Of a stretch of 64,000 nucleotides of DNA, positions 18,960 to 27,336 are shown piece by piece (the first letter of the stretch is position 1; each line of letters opens with the position of its first letter). Under the pieces are notes generated by a model. It ran no database searches. It had not been told where the DNA came from and saw only the letters and a program-made list of their open reading frames with translations. The DNA is from Sinorhizobium fredii (GTDB taxonomy: Bacteria > Pseudomonadota > Alphaproteobacteria > Rhizobiales > Rhizobiaceae): assembly GCF_002944405.1 (NCBI RefSeq), contig NZ_CP024307.1, forward strand, positions 2,996,501 to 3,060,500. Direction: 5' to 3'. Both the position numbers and the translations under genes were made by a program.

Positions 18960-20201
18960 TCAGTCCTTGACCCAGGACCATTGCGTCACCGGCATGGCCG
19001 GGCGCCAGCCCGTCATCGTGCCGACCGGCGACGCGCGGGCGATGTCGATCCGGATCAAAGAGCCGCCGAGCCGGGCGTGATGGGCAAGCAGCACCGCTTC
19101 CATTTCCGTCGTCACGGCGTTGGCGACCAGTCGGCCGCCGGAGGGAAGCGCGGCGATCGCCGCCTCCATGACGCCGGCATCACTGCCGCCACCGCCGATG
19201 AAGATCACATCCGGACGGGTGAGCCCGCGAAGCGCTTCCGGCGCCTGCCCCTCGATCACCGTCAGGCCGGGCACGCCGAAGCGAGCGGCGTTGCGGCCGA
19301 TCCGCGCAGCCCGCTCGGGCGAAGCTTCGATGGCGATCGCCTGCATCGCCGGGTTCGCCAGCATCCATTCGATGGCGATCGAGCCGGAGCCAGCGCCGAT
19401 GTCCCAGAGAAGCTCGCCCCTGCGCGGTGCCAGCGCCGAGAGCGTCAGCGCCCTGACCTCGCGCTTGGTGATCTGGCCGTCATGCTCGAACAGCGCATCG
19501 TCGAGCCCGCCGGCAAGCGGCAGGACGCGCGCACTTCCATCGGCGACGACCTCGACCGCGCAGACGTTCAGAGCAGCGATGTTTTCCAGCGCGAAGCTCG
19601 CGGCAAGGTGCCGAGAGATGCGCTCCCGTTCCCCGCCAAGCGCTTCGAGCACGGTAAGCGGCGACCGACCGAAACCGCTTTCGCAGAGCAGTCCGGCGAG
19701 CGCCGCCGGGCCGTTCCCGTCCGAGGTCAGCGCCAGCACGCGGGCGCCCGGCTGCAGCTGCGGCCGGATGAGGTCGAGCGGGCGGCCATGCAGCGAGACG
19801 GTTGCCACGTTCTGCAGCGGCCATCCGAGCCGCGAGGCTGCAAGGCTGAAGGCCGAGGGCGCAGGGATCGTCCGGATTTCGCTCGCGTCGATGCGGCGCG
19901 CCAGCGTGGCGCCAACACCGTAGAGGAAGGGATCGCCGGAGGCGAGCACCACGACGGGACTGCCGCGCCTCGAAGCGATCGCCTCGACCGATTTCTCAAA
20001 GGGGCTTTGCCAAGCTTCGCTCTCGCCCTGGATCAAGGACGCGGCGAGTTCGATATGACGGACGCCGCCGAAGACGACGGGGGCTGCCGCAATCAGCCGC
20101 TTGGCCTCGTCGCCGAGACCGGCTACACCATCTTCCCCGATCCCGATGACGGTCAACCAGGGAGCGACAATGGCCGAGCCGCTATTCGACATGTCAGCCA
20201 C
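18960..20201 (-). CDS. cobL: Precorrin-6Y C(5,15)-methyltransferase, decarboxylating
   Basis: A two-domain enzyme that methylates C-5 and C-15 and decarboxylates the C-12 acetate side chain. The N-terminal half is a CbiE-type tetrapyrrole methylase (VIGIGEDGVAGLG). The C-terminal half is a CbiT-type Rossmann methyltransferase (LLWDIGAGSGSIAIEWML). I chose GTG 20201, which gives 413 residues, the length I recall for the characterised CobL, and has GAGGT upstream; longer starts would reach to 20234. With this start the gene overlaps the divergent cobK by 32 bp, head to head. Confidence 0.93.
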   Translation of the reverse strand: MADMSNSGSAIVAPWLTVIGIGEDGVAGLGDEAKRLIAAAPVVFGGVRHIELAASLIQGESEAWQSPFEKSVEAIASRRGSPVVVLASGDPFLYGVGATLARRIDASEIRTIPAPSAFSLAASRLGWPLQNVATVSLHGRPLDLIRPQLQPGARVLALTSDGNGPAALAGLLCESGFGRSPLTVLEALGGERERISRHLAASFALENIAALNVCAVEVVADGSARVLPLAGGLDDALFEHDGQITKREVRALTLSALAPRRGELLWDIGAGSGSIAIEWMLANPAMQAIAIEASPERAARIGRNAARFGVPGLTVIEGQAPEALRGLTRPDVIFIGGGGSDAGVMEAAIAALPSGGRLVANAVTTEMEAVLLAHHARLGGSLIRIDIARASPVGTMTGWRPAMPVTQWSWVKD

Positions 20202-20970
20202 GGGCAGACCTCGCATCCTGATCCTCGGCGGCACGACCGAGGCGCGGCACCTTGGCGAGCGCCTTGCGGCCGATCCGCGCTACGACGCGGTGATCTCGCT
20301 CGCCGGCCGAACCGCCGATCCGCGGCCGCAGCCATTGCCAACGCGCGTCGGCGGCTTCGGCGGCGCCGAAGGGCTGGCCGTCTTCCTGGAGCTCGAAAAC
20401 GTTTGCCTGCTGGTAGATGCGACCCATCCCTTTGCGGCGCGGATCTCCCACAATGCAGCGACCGCCGCGGCGGCGACCGGAACGCCGCTCTTCGCGCTGC
20501 GCCGGCCCGCCTGGGAGGCACAACCGGGCGATCGCTGGGCGCGTGTCGCAAGCGTCGCCGAGGCGGTGTCGGCCCTTGGCGCCTTGCCGCGCCGCGTCTT
20601 TCTGGCGATCGGCCGCCAAGAGGCCTTCCTTTTCGAAAAGGCGCCGCAGCACAGCTATCTCGTCCGCAGCGTCGATCCGGTGACGCCGCCGCTGAGCCTT
20701 CCCGATGCTACCGCGATCCTCGCGCACGGCCCCTTCGCCGAGACGGACGAGCTCAAGCTGCTCCGAGAGCATGCGATCGATGTCATCGTCGCCAAGAACA
20801 GCGGCGGCACCGCCACCTACGGCAAAATCGCCGCCGCCCGGAAGCTCGGGCTCGAGGTGGTGATGGTCGAGCGCCACAAGCCCGCCGATGTGCCGACGGT
20901 CTCCACCTGCGATGAGGCGCTCGAACGCATTCATCAATTCCTATCCCCGGTGAAGGACCGCGGCGTGTAG
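20170..20970 (+). CDS. cobK: Precorrin-6A reductase
   Basis: A 266-residue NADPH-dependent reductase that converts precorrin-6A to dihydro-precorrin-6. The N-terminal nucleotide-binding block ILILGGTTEARHLGERLA and the C-terminal IVAKNSGGTATYGKI are family hallmarks. The ATG at 20170 (MAEPLF) follows GGAGCG; ATG 20191 is an alternative. It is the only cob gene here on the plus strand. Its 5' end overlaps cobL by 32 bp and its 3' end overlaps cobJ by 37 bp, so the whole gene is wedged antiparallel inside the minus-strand operon. Confidence 0.94.
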   Translation: MAEPLFDMSATGRPRILILGGTTEARHLGERLAADPRYDAVISLAGRTADPRPQPLPTRVGGFGGAEGLAVFLELENVCLLVDATHPFAARISHNAATAAAATGTPLFALRRPAWEAQPGDRWARVASVAEAVSALGALPRRVFLAIGRQEAFLFEKAPQHSYLVRSVDPVTPPLSLPDATAILAHGPFAETDELKLLREHAIDVIVAKNSGGTATYGKIAAARKLGLEVVMVERHKPADVPTVSTCDEALERIHQFLSPVKDRGV

Positions 20971-21698
20971 ACGAGATCCTGTTTGCCGCTACGGGCAACG
21001 ATCCGCGTCTCCGGCGAGCCGATGATCACGCAGGTTGCCATGTCGGCGCGGTCGGCATCGGCTTCGCCGAGCGGCATCACCGCGATGTGCTCGTCCGGCC
21101 GCCCGGCCGCCCGGCCGAAGATCACCGGCACGCGGGGCGGCAGGACCTCGCGAAGGACATCGAAGGCCTTGCCGAGTTGCCAGGGACGCGCCTTGCTGAT
21201 CGGGTTGTAGAGGGCGATGACCAGTCCCGCTTCCGCCGCGAGCCGCAGCCGCCTGGTGATGACCTCCCAGGGCTTCAGATTGTCCGACAGCGACATGGCG
21301 CAGAAATCGTGGCCGAGGGGCGCACCGATCCGCGCCGCCACCGCGAGCATGGCGGTGACGCCAGGGGTGATCGTGAGATCGACCTGCCGCCACGCCTCCG
21401 GCCCCGTGTCGATCGCCTCGCAGACGGCGGCGGCCATCGCGAATATGCCCGGATCGCCGCCGGAGACGACGCAGACATCGACGCCGGCGCTGGCGCGCGT
21501 CAGCGCGGCTCTCGCCCGGTCCAGCTCTTCGCGATTGTCGGAGGCGATCCGGCGCTGGTCGGCTCTCAGATGCAGCCGGTCGAGATAGGGGCCATAGCCG
21601 AAGAATTCGCTCGCAACGGCAATCGCATCCTGCGCCTCCGGCGTCATCTGCGCCGGATTGCCAGGGCCGGTGCCCACGATGAAGAGCTTGCCGGTCAT
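20934..21698 (-). CDS. cobJ: Precorrin-3B C(17)-methyltransferase
   Basis: A 254-residue SAM-dependent methyltransferase that methylates C-17 and drives ring contraction in the aerobic corrin pathway. The glycine-rich VGTGPGNPAQMTPEA near the N-terminus, VSGGDPGIFAMA and ITPGVTAMLAVAARIGAPLG fit CobJ/CbiH. The ATG overlaps the cobI stop by 4 bp. The 3' end overlaps the antiparallel cobK by 37 bp. Confidence 0.94.
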   Translation of the reverse strand: MTGKLFIVGTGPGNPAQMTPEAQDAIAVASEFFGYGPYLDRLHLRADQRRIASDNREELDRARAALTRASAGVDVCVVSGGDPGIFAMAAAVCEAIDTGPEAWRQVDLTITPGVTAMLAVAARIGAPLGHDFCAMSLSDNLKPWEVITRRLRLAAEAGLVIALYNPISKARPWQLGKAFDVLREVLPPRVPVIFGRAAGRPDEHIAVMPLGEADADRADMATCVIIGSPETRIVARSGKQDLVYTPRSFTGDRN

Positions 21699-22462
21699 GA
21701 CCTGCCCTCCGCACCGGGCCTATCCTTCCAGCCGGGCCGATCCTTCCAACCGGGAACCAGGACCAGCGAAAAATATGGCGCCTCGTCGTCCGGCTTGTCG
21801 CCGAGCGGAATCATCGCCGCGTTCGTCATCGTGCCGCGCTCGACATAGACGGCAGCTTCGAGCTTGCCTGCCGCCGCAAGGGCGCGGCGGATCTTCGGCA
21901 GGTTGCGCCCGACCTTCATGATCACAGCGGCTTCAGTGTCGGCGAGGCGGCGCTGAAGCTCCTTCTCGCCCATCGTGCCGGGAAGAACCGAGAGAACGTC
22001 ATCCCCCTGCACCAGCGGCAGGCCGGCAACCGACCAGCAGCCGGACATCGCCGTGATCCCGGGAATGACCTCGACCGGATACCGGCCTGCGAGCCGCACG
22101 TGCAGGTGCATGTAGGAACCGTAGAACAGCGGGTCGCCCTCGCTCAAAACGGCGACGGTCCGACCGGCCTTGAGATGCACGGCTACCGCTTCCGCGGAGG
22201 CATCGTAAAAGTCGGTGATCTGCCGCTTGTAGGCCTCGTCGCCCTTGTCGATCTCGGTCGTCACCGGATAGTAGAGCGGCAGTTCCACCAGGTCGGGCTT
22301 CAAAAGTCCCTCGACGACGGCGCGGCCGTTGCCATTGCGCCCCGCCTTGGCGAAATAGGCGACGACATCCGCCTCGCCGAGCGCCCGCACCGCCTTGACG
22401 GTCAGAAGCTCCGGATCGCCGGGACCGGTCCCGACGCCGATCAGTCGGCCCGACGCGCTCAC
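21695..22462 (-). CDS. cobI: Precorrin-2 C(20)-methyltransferase
   Basis: A 255-residue SAM-dependent methyltransferase that makes precorrin-3A from precorrin-2. VGTGPGDPELLTVKA marks the N-terminus, and VLSEGDPLFYGSYMHLH and PGITAMSGCW the active-site region. The C-terminal tail carries a short in-frame tandem duplication (WKDRPG twice), making the protein about ten residues longer than I recall for the characterised enzyme. The gene overlaps cobH and cobJ by four bases on each side. Confidence 0.94.
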   Translation of the reverse strand: MSASGRLIGVGTGPGDPELLTVKAVRALGEADVVAYFAKAGRNGNGRAVVEGLLKPDLVELPLYYPVTTEIDKGDEAYKRQITDFYDASAEAVAVHLKAGRTVAVLSEGDPLFYGSYMHLHVRLAGRYPVEVIPGITAMSGCWSVAGLPLVQGDDVLSVLPGTMGEKELQRRLADTEAAVIMKVGRNLPKIRRALAAAGKLEAAVYVERGTMTNAAMIPLGDKPDDEAPYFSLVLVPGWKDRPGWKDRPGAEGRS

Positions 22463-23091
22463 AGCCCCGGCCTCGCCAGCGAATTCAGCGCCGCCGCCGT
22501 CATTGCACTGCCGCCGAGGCGGCCGCGAACGATCGCGAAGGGAACGCCATAGGAATTCTCGGCAAGCGCGTCCTTCGATTCCGCCGCGCCGACGAAGCCG
22601 ACCGGCATGCCGAGGATCGCCGCCGGCTTCGGCGCGCCGTCGCGTAGCATTTCCAGGAGATAGAAGAGCGCCGTCGGCGCATTGCCGATGGCAACGACCG
22701 AGCCCGCCATCCGCTCGCCCCAGAGCTCGAGCGCCGCCGCCGAGCGCGTATTGCCGATTTCGGCGGCGATCTCCGCCGTGCGCGGATCGCGAAGCGAGCA
22801 GATCACCTCGTTACCGGCCGGCAGCCGCGCCCGGGTGACGCCATGGACGACCATTTCCGCATCGCAGAAGATTGGAGCACCGTTCTTGAGTGCCGCGCGT
22901 GCGGCAGAGACGAAGTCGGGAGAGAAGACGAACTGACGCACCGCTTCCACCGAACCGCAGGCATGCACCATGCGCACCGCCAGATCGGCCTCCTCGTCCG
23001 AGAAGCCGGAAAGATCGGCTTCCGCCCGGATGATCGCGAAAGAACGCTCGTAGATGGCATTGCCATCGCGGATATAATCGTAGTCAGGCAT
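22459..23091 (-). CDS. cobH: Precorrin-8X methylmutase
   Basis: A 210-residue enzyme that moves the methyl group from C-11 to C-12 to give hydrogenobyrinate. The segment RMVHACGSVEAVRQFVFSPD contains the conserved His used as general acid, and GMPVGFVGAAESKDAL is a family hallmark. The length is normal. It overlaps cobI by 4 bp and lies 2 nt downstream of cobG. Confidence 0.95.
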   Translation of the reverse strand: MPDYDYIRDGNAIYERSFAIIRAEADLSGFSDEEADLAVRMVHACGSVEAVRQFVFSPDFVSAARAALKNGAPIFCDAEMVVHGVTRARLPAGNEVICSLRDPRTAEIAAEIGNTRSAAALELWGERMAGSVVAIGNAPTALFYLLEMLRDGAPKPAAILGMPVGFVGAAESKDALAENSYGVPFAIVRGRLGGSAMTAAALNSLARPGL

Positions 23092-23093
23092 TT

Positions 23094-24458
23094 CTATCCC
23101 TGTTCAAACGCGTCGACGATGTGCGCCGTCCCGAGCCGTGTAAGACAGGAGCGCGCCGATTCGCCAGCGTCTTTGTTTTCCCTGACCAGCGCATTGAGCG
23201 CGGCCAGCGCGGCTTTTATCCCGCCCTCATCGGTGTAGGCGCTCGGCGCGACGGAAGCAGCCCCATTTACGACAAGCGCGTATCCTGATGGCGCACCGAC
23301 AAGCGTCAGGGGAGAAGCTACCGGTCTGGCGCATCCCTTTGGACAGCCCGAGAGATGGATTGCGAGCGAGCCGTCGAGAAGGTCGGCACCGACCTCGAGC
23401 AATAGCCCGGCCACCACCTTGGTGTCCATCAGCGCCGAGGCGCAGGCAAGCCCGGCGCAGGTGGCGACGTGATTTCGCGGATCATCGGCGGAAACCAGGA
23501 AACCATGGGAAAGCGCCAGTTGTTGCGCGAGGGCGGCAGCTTCCCGCGACAGGCCGAGGACGAGGAGACCATGGCGCGGCGCGAGGCGTATTTCCGTTGC
23601 GCCCAATTCCCCGGCGCTTTGCAGGAAGGCGATGAGGCTGGCGCTATCGGTTTGCGCAAAAGCAAGAGCGACACCGAGCACGGTGCGACCGTCGCCGAAG
23701 TCGTGAATGCCCGCCGGCAAGAATGGCGAGGTGCCGCCGGCCGCCGGCAAGGGGTCGAGGCCGGCGGATAAACGCTGCCGGATGGCGTCCGCATCAAGAT
23801 CGCGACCGCGTGCGGCTGGGCCGAAATGATCGAGCTCCGCCAGAATTTCCATCAGCGCAGGGACGACCCGCTCCGCCTCCAGCAGCGCAACCGGCCGCTC
23901 CGGGCGTCCCGCGCCGCCGAAGGACAGCAGCCAGCGAAGGCCATCCTCGCTGTTCCGCGCCTCAAGGCGGAGATCGGCCGCGACATCCCGCAGGTGGAAG
24001 CGGCCATTCCCATCGATGACGATGGACAATTTCGGTGCGAGCGCAAGCGCCGGACGACGTTCGGCAATCGCGTCGCGCAGGGCCGCGGCCAATGGCCGGG
24101 GGTCGGCGATTTCGCGCGGATCGAACCCGGCAAGCGGCGGCGTCTCGATCGCGACGCCGTCTGTAACGGCGATTCCCGCCTCCCCGATCGCGGCGGCAAG
24201 TGCCGGAACGCTTGAGGCGATCAGCCCGCGGACCTGCAGGTTGCCCCGAGCGGTTACTTCGATAATGCCGCTGCCGCAGTCTGCGGCCGCTTCAGCCAGT
24301 GCCCTTAGCTCGGCGGGCGTCAACCCACCGGTCGCCGGACGCAGCCGCACGAGCAGACCATCTCCGGTCTGCATCGGCGCTGCGAGCGACGGACAGGCGC
24401 CGCGGCGCATCGATGTGCCGGGTTCAGTTTGTGACCTGGGCGCAGCGCAGCTCGTCAT
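23094..24458 (-). CDS. cobG: Precorrin-3B synthase (oxygen-dependent)
   Basis: An iron-sulfur monooxygenase of about 454 residues that hydroxylates C-20 of precorrin-3A using O2. Its presence marks the aerobic pathway. Two sulfite/nitrite reductase-like halves are visible. The cysteines for the Fe-S cluster lie in CAGLACASAL and LSGCPKGCARP near the C-terminus. I chose ATG 24458; GTG 24497 would add 13 residues but would sit only 8 bp from the dyad at 24505-24527. The two dyads upstream suggest a promoter of its own inside the cob cluster. Confidence 0.9.
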   Translation of the reverse strand: MTSCAAPRSQTEPGTSMRRGACPSLAAPMQTGDGLLVRLRPATGGLTPAELRALAEAAADCGSGIIEVTARGNLQVRGLIASSVPALAAAIGEAGIAVTDGVAIETPPLAGFDPREIADPRPLAAALRDAIAERRPALALAPKLSIVIDGNGRFHLRDVAADLRLEARNSEDGLRWLLSFGGAGRPERPVALLEAERVVPALMEILAELDHFGPAARGRDLDADAIRQRLSAGLDPLPAAGGTSPFLPAGIHDFGDGRTVLGVALAFAQTDSASLIAFLQSAGELGATEIRLAPRHGLLVLGLSREAAALAQQLALSHGFLVSADDPRNHVATCAGLACASALMDTKVVAGLLLEVGADLLDGSLAIHLSGCPKGCARPVASPLTLVGAPSGYALVVNGAASVAPSAYTDEGGIKAALAALNALVRENKDAGESARSCLTRLGTAHIVDAFEQG

Positions 24459-24504
24459 CCTGTTCCAATATCCTCGGGGCGCATTGCGGGCACACACTCC
24501 GCGT

Positions 24505-24527
24505 CTGTGATAAAGCCTATATCACAG
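24505..24527. promoter_or_regulatory. Perfect inverted repeat upstream of cobG
   Basis: CTGTGATA-N7-TATCACAG has perfect 8-bp arms. The TGTGA/TCACA half-sites resemble CRP sites, but the spacer between them is 11 bp rather than 6, so a GntR-like or other dimeric repressor is more likely. It lies between the FixK-like box and the cobG start, where a bound protein would block or shape the promoter. The regulator is unknown. Confidence 0.5.
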
Positions 24528-24536
24528 CCGCCTTCC

Positions 24537-24550
24537 TTGAGAGAGATCAA
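24537..24550. promoter_or_regulatory. FNR/FixK-like box upstream of cobG
   Basis: TTGAGAGAGATCAA matches the FNR/FixK consensus TTGAT-N4-ATCAA at 9 of 10 defined positions. Its centre is about 85 bp upstream of the chosen cobG ATG. If it acts at -40.5, transcription would start near 24503. The match is by eye, and no FixK/FnrN gene lies in the window. Confidence 0.45.
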
Positions 24551-24568
24551 AGCCCAGGCAAGCGGCGT

Positions 24569-25339
24569 CTACCCGTCGAAGTCCGCACCCTTGCGCAGCA
24601 GATAGATATCCATGATCCAGCCCATGCGCTCGCGCGCGTCGGCCCTTGCCTTCAGGATTTCTTCCTTTACGTCGGCGAGACGCCCGGAAATGACGATCTC
24701 GTCCGGCGTACCGAGATAGGCGCCCCAGTAAATCTCCGCATCCGGATCGTCGATCTTCTGAAAAGCCTGTTCGCCATCGAGCATGGCGACGGCCGTCTCG
24801 CTTTTGTGCGGAAAGCTCTCGGCAAGCCGGCGACCGGTGGTGATCTCCACGGGCTTGCCGACGAGGTTGAGCGGAATGCGATGGCTGGCGCAAAGCGCCT
24901 GAAGGCTGGTGATACCGGGAACTACCTCGAAGTCGAAGGCCACGCTGCCCCGCGCACGAACCCTTTCGACAATGCGGATCGTGCTGTCATAGAGCATCGG
25001 ATCGCCCCAGACGAGAAAGGCGCCGGTCTGCCCGTCCGCGAGTTCGCTCTCGAGCAGCGCCTCATAAGTGGCGGCGATGCTCGCATGCCAATCATCGACG
25101 CCTTGGACGTAGCTGCGTCCCTCGGTCCGGCGGACCGGCACGGTGAATTCGACGGTCCGGCTGTCGCTGCGCGTCACGTAGCGGGCGCAGATGTCGCGGC
25201 GCACCTCGGCAAGCTCCGTCTTCTTCGCACCCTTGGTCGGGATGAAGAGCACGTCGGCGCGGTTCAGTGCATTGACCGCCTGGACCGTGATGTGTTCGGG
25301 GTTGCCCGCCCCGATCCCGATGATCAGGATATGCCGCAT
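24569..25339 (-). CDS. cobF: Precorrin-6A synthase (deacetylating)
   Basis: A 256-residue SAM-dependent methyltransferase that methylates C-1 and removes the acetyl group in the aerobic cobalamin pathway. The start MRHILIIGIGAGNPEHITVQ is at ATG 25339 with GGGAG 8 nt upstream; longer frames only extend into a palindromic repeat. LVWGDPMLYDST and VVPGITSLQALC are family hallmarks. It heads the minus-strand cob run. The gap to cobG, 110 nt, holds two dyads. I saw no cobalamin riboswitch (B12 box) upstream. Confidence 0.93.
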   Translation of the reverse strand: MRHILIIGIGAGNPEHITVQAVNALNRADVLFIPTKGAKKTELAEVRRDICARYVTRSDSRTVEFTVPVRRTEGRSYVQGVDDWHASIAATYEALLESELADGQTGAFLVWGDPMLYDSTIRIVERVRARGSVAFDFEVVPGITSLQALCASHRIPLNLVGKPVEITTGRRLAESFPHKSETAVAMLDGEQAFQKIDDPDAEIYWGAYLGTPDEIVISGRLADVKEEILKARADARERMGWIMDIYLLRKGADFDG

Positions 25340-25361
25340 GCCGTTTCTCCCGCTACGCGCA

Positions 25362-25457
25362 GTGCATGTCGCCCAAAAGTGTGCAGCGGTTTTGGGGCAC
25401 CGACATGCACAAAACAAATCCCTAAAGCGCGTCGCATGTTTGAGCGCGCCCGCTTTA
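25362..25457. repeat. Rhizobial palindromic intergenic repeat upstream of cobF
   Basis: Two nested dyads. The first has perfect 10-bp arms, GTGCATGTCG at 25362-25371 and CGACATGCAC at 25401-25410, with inner arms CCCAAAA/TTTTGGG. The second has TAAAGCG at 25423-25429 and CGCTTTA at 25451-25457. The wording CGACATGC...AAAGCGCGTCGC matches a repeat I recall as very common between genes in Rhizobiaceae. It lies between cobF and ung. Confidence 0.65.
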
Positions 25458-25527
25458 GACGCCAGTCTTTGGCGGATCGCGACCGGCCGCGCAAGGTCCA
25501 GGCACGACAGGAGAGGCCACCACGGCG

Positions 25528-26253
25528 TCAGCAGGGTGCCGCAGCCTGCCGATCGACGGCGAGAGGAGGATCGTCCGGCAGCCGCCAATCGATCGGATCG
25601 AGCCCCTTCGACGTGAGAAAGGCATTGGCATTGGAGAAATGCCTGCAGCCGAGGAAGCCGGAATGTGCCGACAGCGGCGACGGATGCGGCGCGGTCAACA
25701 CCAGGTGGCGGGAGCGGTCGACGAAGGCCGCTTTCTTCTGCGCATAGGAGCCCCAGAGCATGAAGACGACCGGCTGGGCCTGTTCGTTGACGGCGCGGAT
25801 GACGGCATCGGTAAAGCGTTCCCAGCCCTTGCCCTGATGCGACGCCGCCCGGCCCCGCTCGACCGTCAGCACGCTGTTCAGGAGCAACACGCCCTGGCGC
25901 GCCCAGCTTTCAAGGAAGCCATGGCGGGCCGGCGGAATGCCGAGATCGTCGCGAAGCTCCTTGTAGATGTTGACCAGCGACGGCGGGGTACGCACGCCCG
26001 GCCGGACGCTGAAGCAGAGTCCATTCGCCTGACCGTCGCCGTGATAGGGGTCCTGGCCGAGTATCACGACCCGAACCTTGTCGAGCGGGGTCAGGTCAAG
26101 CGCCCGGAAATATTCGCTGCCTCTCGGAAAGATCTGTCGGCCCTGCTGCTTCTCGTCCAACAGGAAGCGCTTGAGATCGGTCATATAGCCGTGGAGGAAT
26201 TCGTGCGCCAACGCCGTCTTCCAGCTCTCTTCTAGCCTGATCGTCGCATCCAT
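25528..26253 (-). CDS. ung: Uracil-DNA glycosylase (family 1)
   Basis: A 241-residue base-excision repair enzyme that removes uracil from DNA. Motif A, GQDPYHG, holds the catalytic Asp, and motif [12 protein letters not shown], holds the catalytic His; both are intact. The ATG at 26253 has GAGG upstream, whereas the longer frame adds 39 residues without similarity. The C-terminal ~15 residues after LPDDPPLA are not conserved. It is divergent from modA, with about 200 nt between the starts. Confidence 0.95.
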   Translation of the reverse strand: MDATIRLEESWKTALAHEFLHGYMTDLKRFLLDEKQQGRQIFPRGSEYFRALDLTPLDKVRVVILGQDPYHGDGQANGLCFSVRPGVRTPPSLVNIYKELRDDLGIPPARHGFLESWARQGVLLLNSVLTVERGRAASHQGKGWERFTDAVIRAVNEQAQPVVFMLWGSYAQKKAAFVDRSRHLVLTAPHPSPLSAHSGFLGCRHFSNANAFLTSKGLDPIDWRLPDDPPLAVDRQAAAPC

Positions 26254-26381
26254 GGATTCGCCTCGTTCTTCGTCGCTCCGGAATTTAGCCCCGCTATTGC
26301 CCACTGCAAGCATGCGCGCCGGATTTAGCCCGTTCCGTTCACTGCTTCGATTAGCCTTCTGGCAGAGCATTGTATTTCGTC

Positions 26382-26420
26382 CGATATAGCGCTAACGAGA
26401 ACGGAGAGACCGTTATATCC
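26382..26420. promoter_or_regulatory. Candidate ModE-binding region upstream of modA
   Basis: Inverted half-sites GATATAGCG (26383-26391) and CGTTATATC (26411-26419) lie 37-73 bp upstream of the modA start. The NTATA/CGTTATAT wording resembles Mo-box half-sites. The 19-bp spacer is longer than in the E. coli ModE site, so this is tentative. Confidence 0.35.
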
Positions 26421-26455
26421 TGCAAAATATCACGAGAGAGATGGAGGCAAATGCG

Positions 26456-27241
26456 ATGAGGGGAGGGAGACATTGGCTTAAGGGTTTGATGCTGGCGCTC
26501 GGCCTGATTTTGGCTGGCGCAGCATTGGCTCCTGCCCAGGCGGAAGAAAAAGTTACGGTATTTGCCGCGGCAAGCCTGAAGAATGCCCTCGACGCGGTCA
26601 ACGCCAAATGGAAAGACGAGACGGGCAAGGAGACGACCGCCTCCTATGCGGCAAGCTCGGCGCTCGCCAAGCAGATCGAACAGGGCGCGCCTGCCGATAT
26701 CTTTATCTCGGCCGATCTCGCCTGGATGGATTACCTTGCCGAGAAGAAGCTGATCAAGGACGACATCCGCTCCAACCTGCTTGGCAACCGTCTCGTCCTC
26801 GTTTCCGGCAAGACCGACGCCGCGCCTGTCGAGATTAAGCCGGGCCTAGACCTCGCCGCTCTTCTCGGCGAAGGACGCCTGGCAATGGGCGCCGTCGATT
26901 CGGTTCCCGCCGGCAAATACGGCAAGGCCGCACTCGAAAAGCTCGGCATCTGGCCGACGGTCGAAGCAAAAGTCGCGGGAGCCGAAAGCGTGCGCGCCGC
27001 CCTGCTTCTCGTTTCGCGCGGCGAGGCCCCCTATGGCATCGTCTATCAGACGGACGCGGCCGCCGATCCGGGCGTGAAGGTTGTCGGCACCTTTCCGGAA
27101 TACAGCCACTCGCCGATCATCTACCCGATAGCGATCACCGCAGAGAGCAAGAACCCGGACGCGGCTGCTTATCTCGAATTCGTCAAGTCGCCCAAGGCCG
27201 CGGCGTTTTTCCAGGCCCAGGGGTTCATCGTGCTTGAATAG
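26456..27241 (+). CDS. modA: Molybdate ABC transporter, periplasmic binding protein
   Basis: A 261-residue precursor. The N-terminal ~29 residues form a cleavable signal peptide ending AQA before EEKVTVFAAASL. The AASL block and AASSALAKQIEQGAPADIFI are ModA hallmarks and contribute serines that bind the tetrahedral oxyanion. ATG 26456 has GGAGG 8 nt upstream; ATG 26441 would add five residues. The gene leads the modABC operon, with a 95-nt gap to modB. Tungstate is likely bound as well. Confidence 0.94.
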   Translation: MRGGRHWLKGLMLALGLILAGAALAPAQAEEKVTVFAAASLKNALDAVNAKWKDETGKETTASYAASSALAKQIEQGAPADIFISADLAWMDYLAEKKLIKDDIRSNLLGNRLVLVSGKTDAAPVEIKPGLDLAALLGEGRLAMGAVDSVPAGKYGKAALEKLGIWPTVEAKVAGAESVRAALLLVSRGEAPYGIVYQTDAAADPGVKVVGTFPEYSHSPIIYPIAITAESKNPDAAAYLEFVKSPKAAAFFQAQGFIVLE

Positions 27242-27336
27242 GGTCTTGCGCCACCGGCCTTCGACCGGGCAGAACGTGTTCGCGTCGTGCATGCAATCGG
27301 TGCACGGCGCGGCACCTCTGTGACGGGAGCATAAAA

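Noticed and set aside
25340..25527. Cobalamin riboswitch before cobF
   Set aside because: I found no B12-box-like sequence by eye; the region is filled by a palindromic repeat instead. A covariance-model scan would be decisive.
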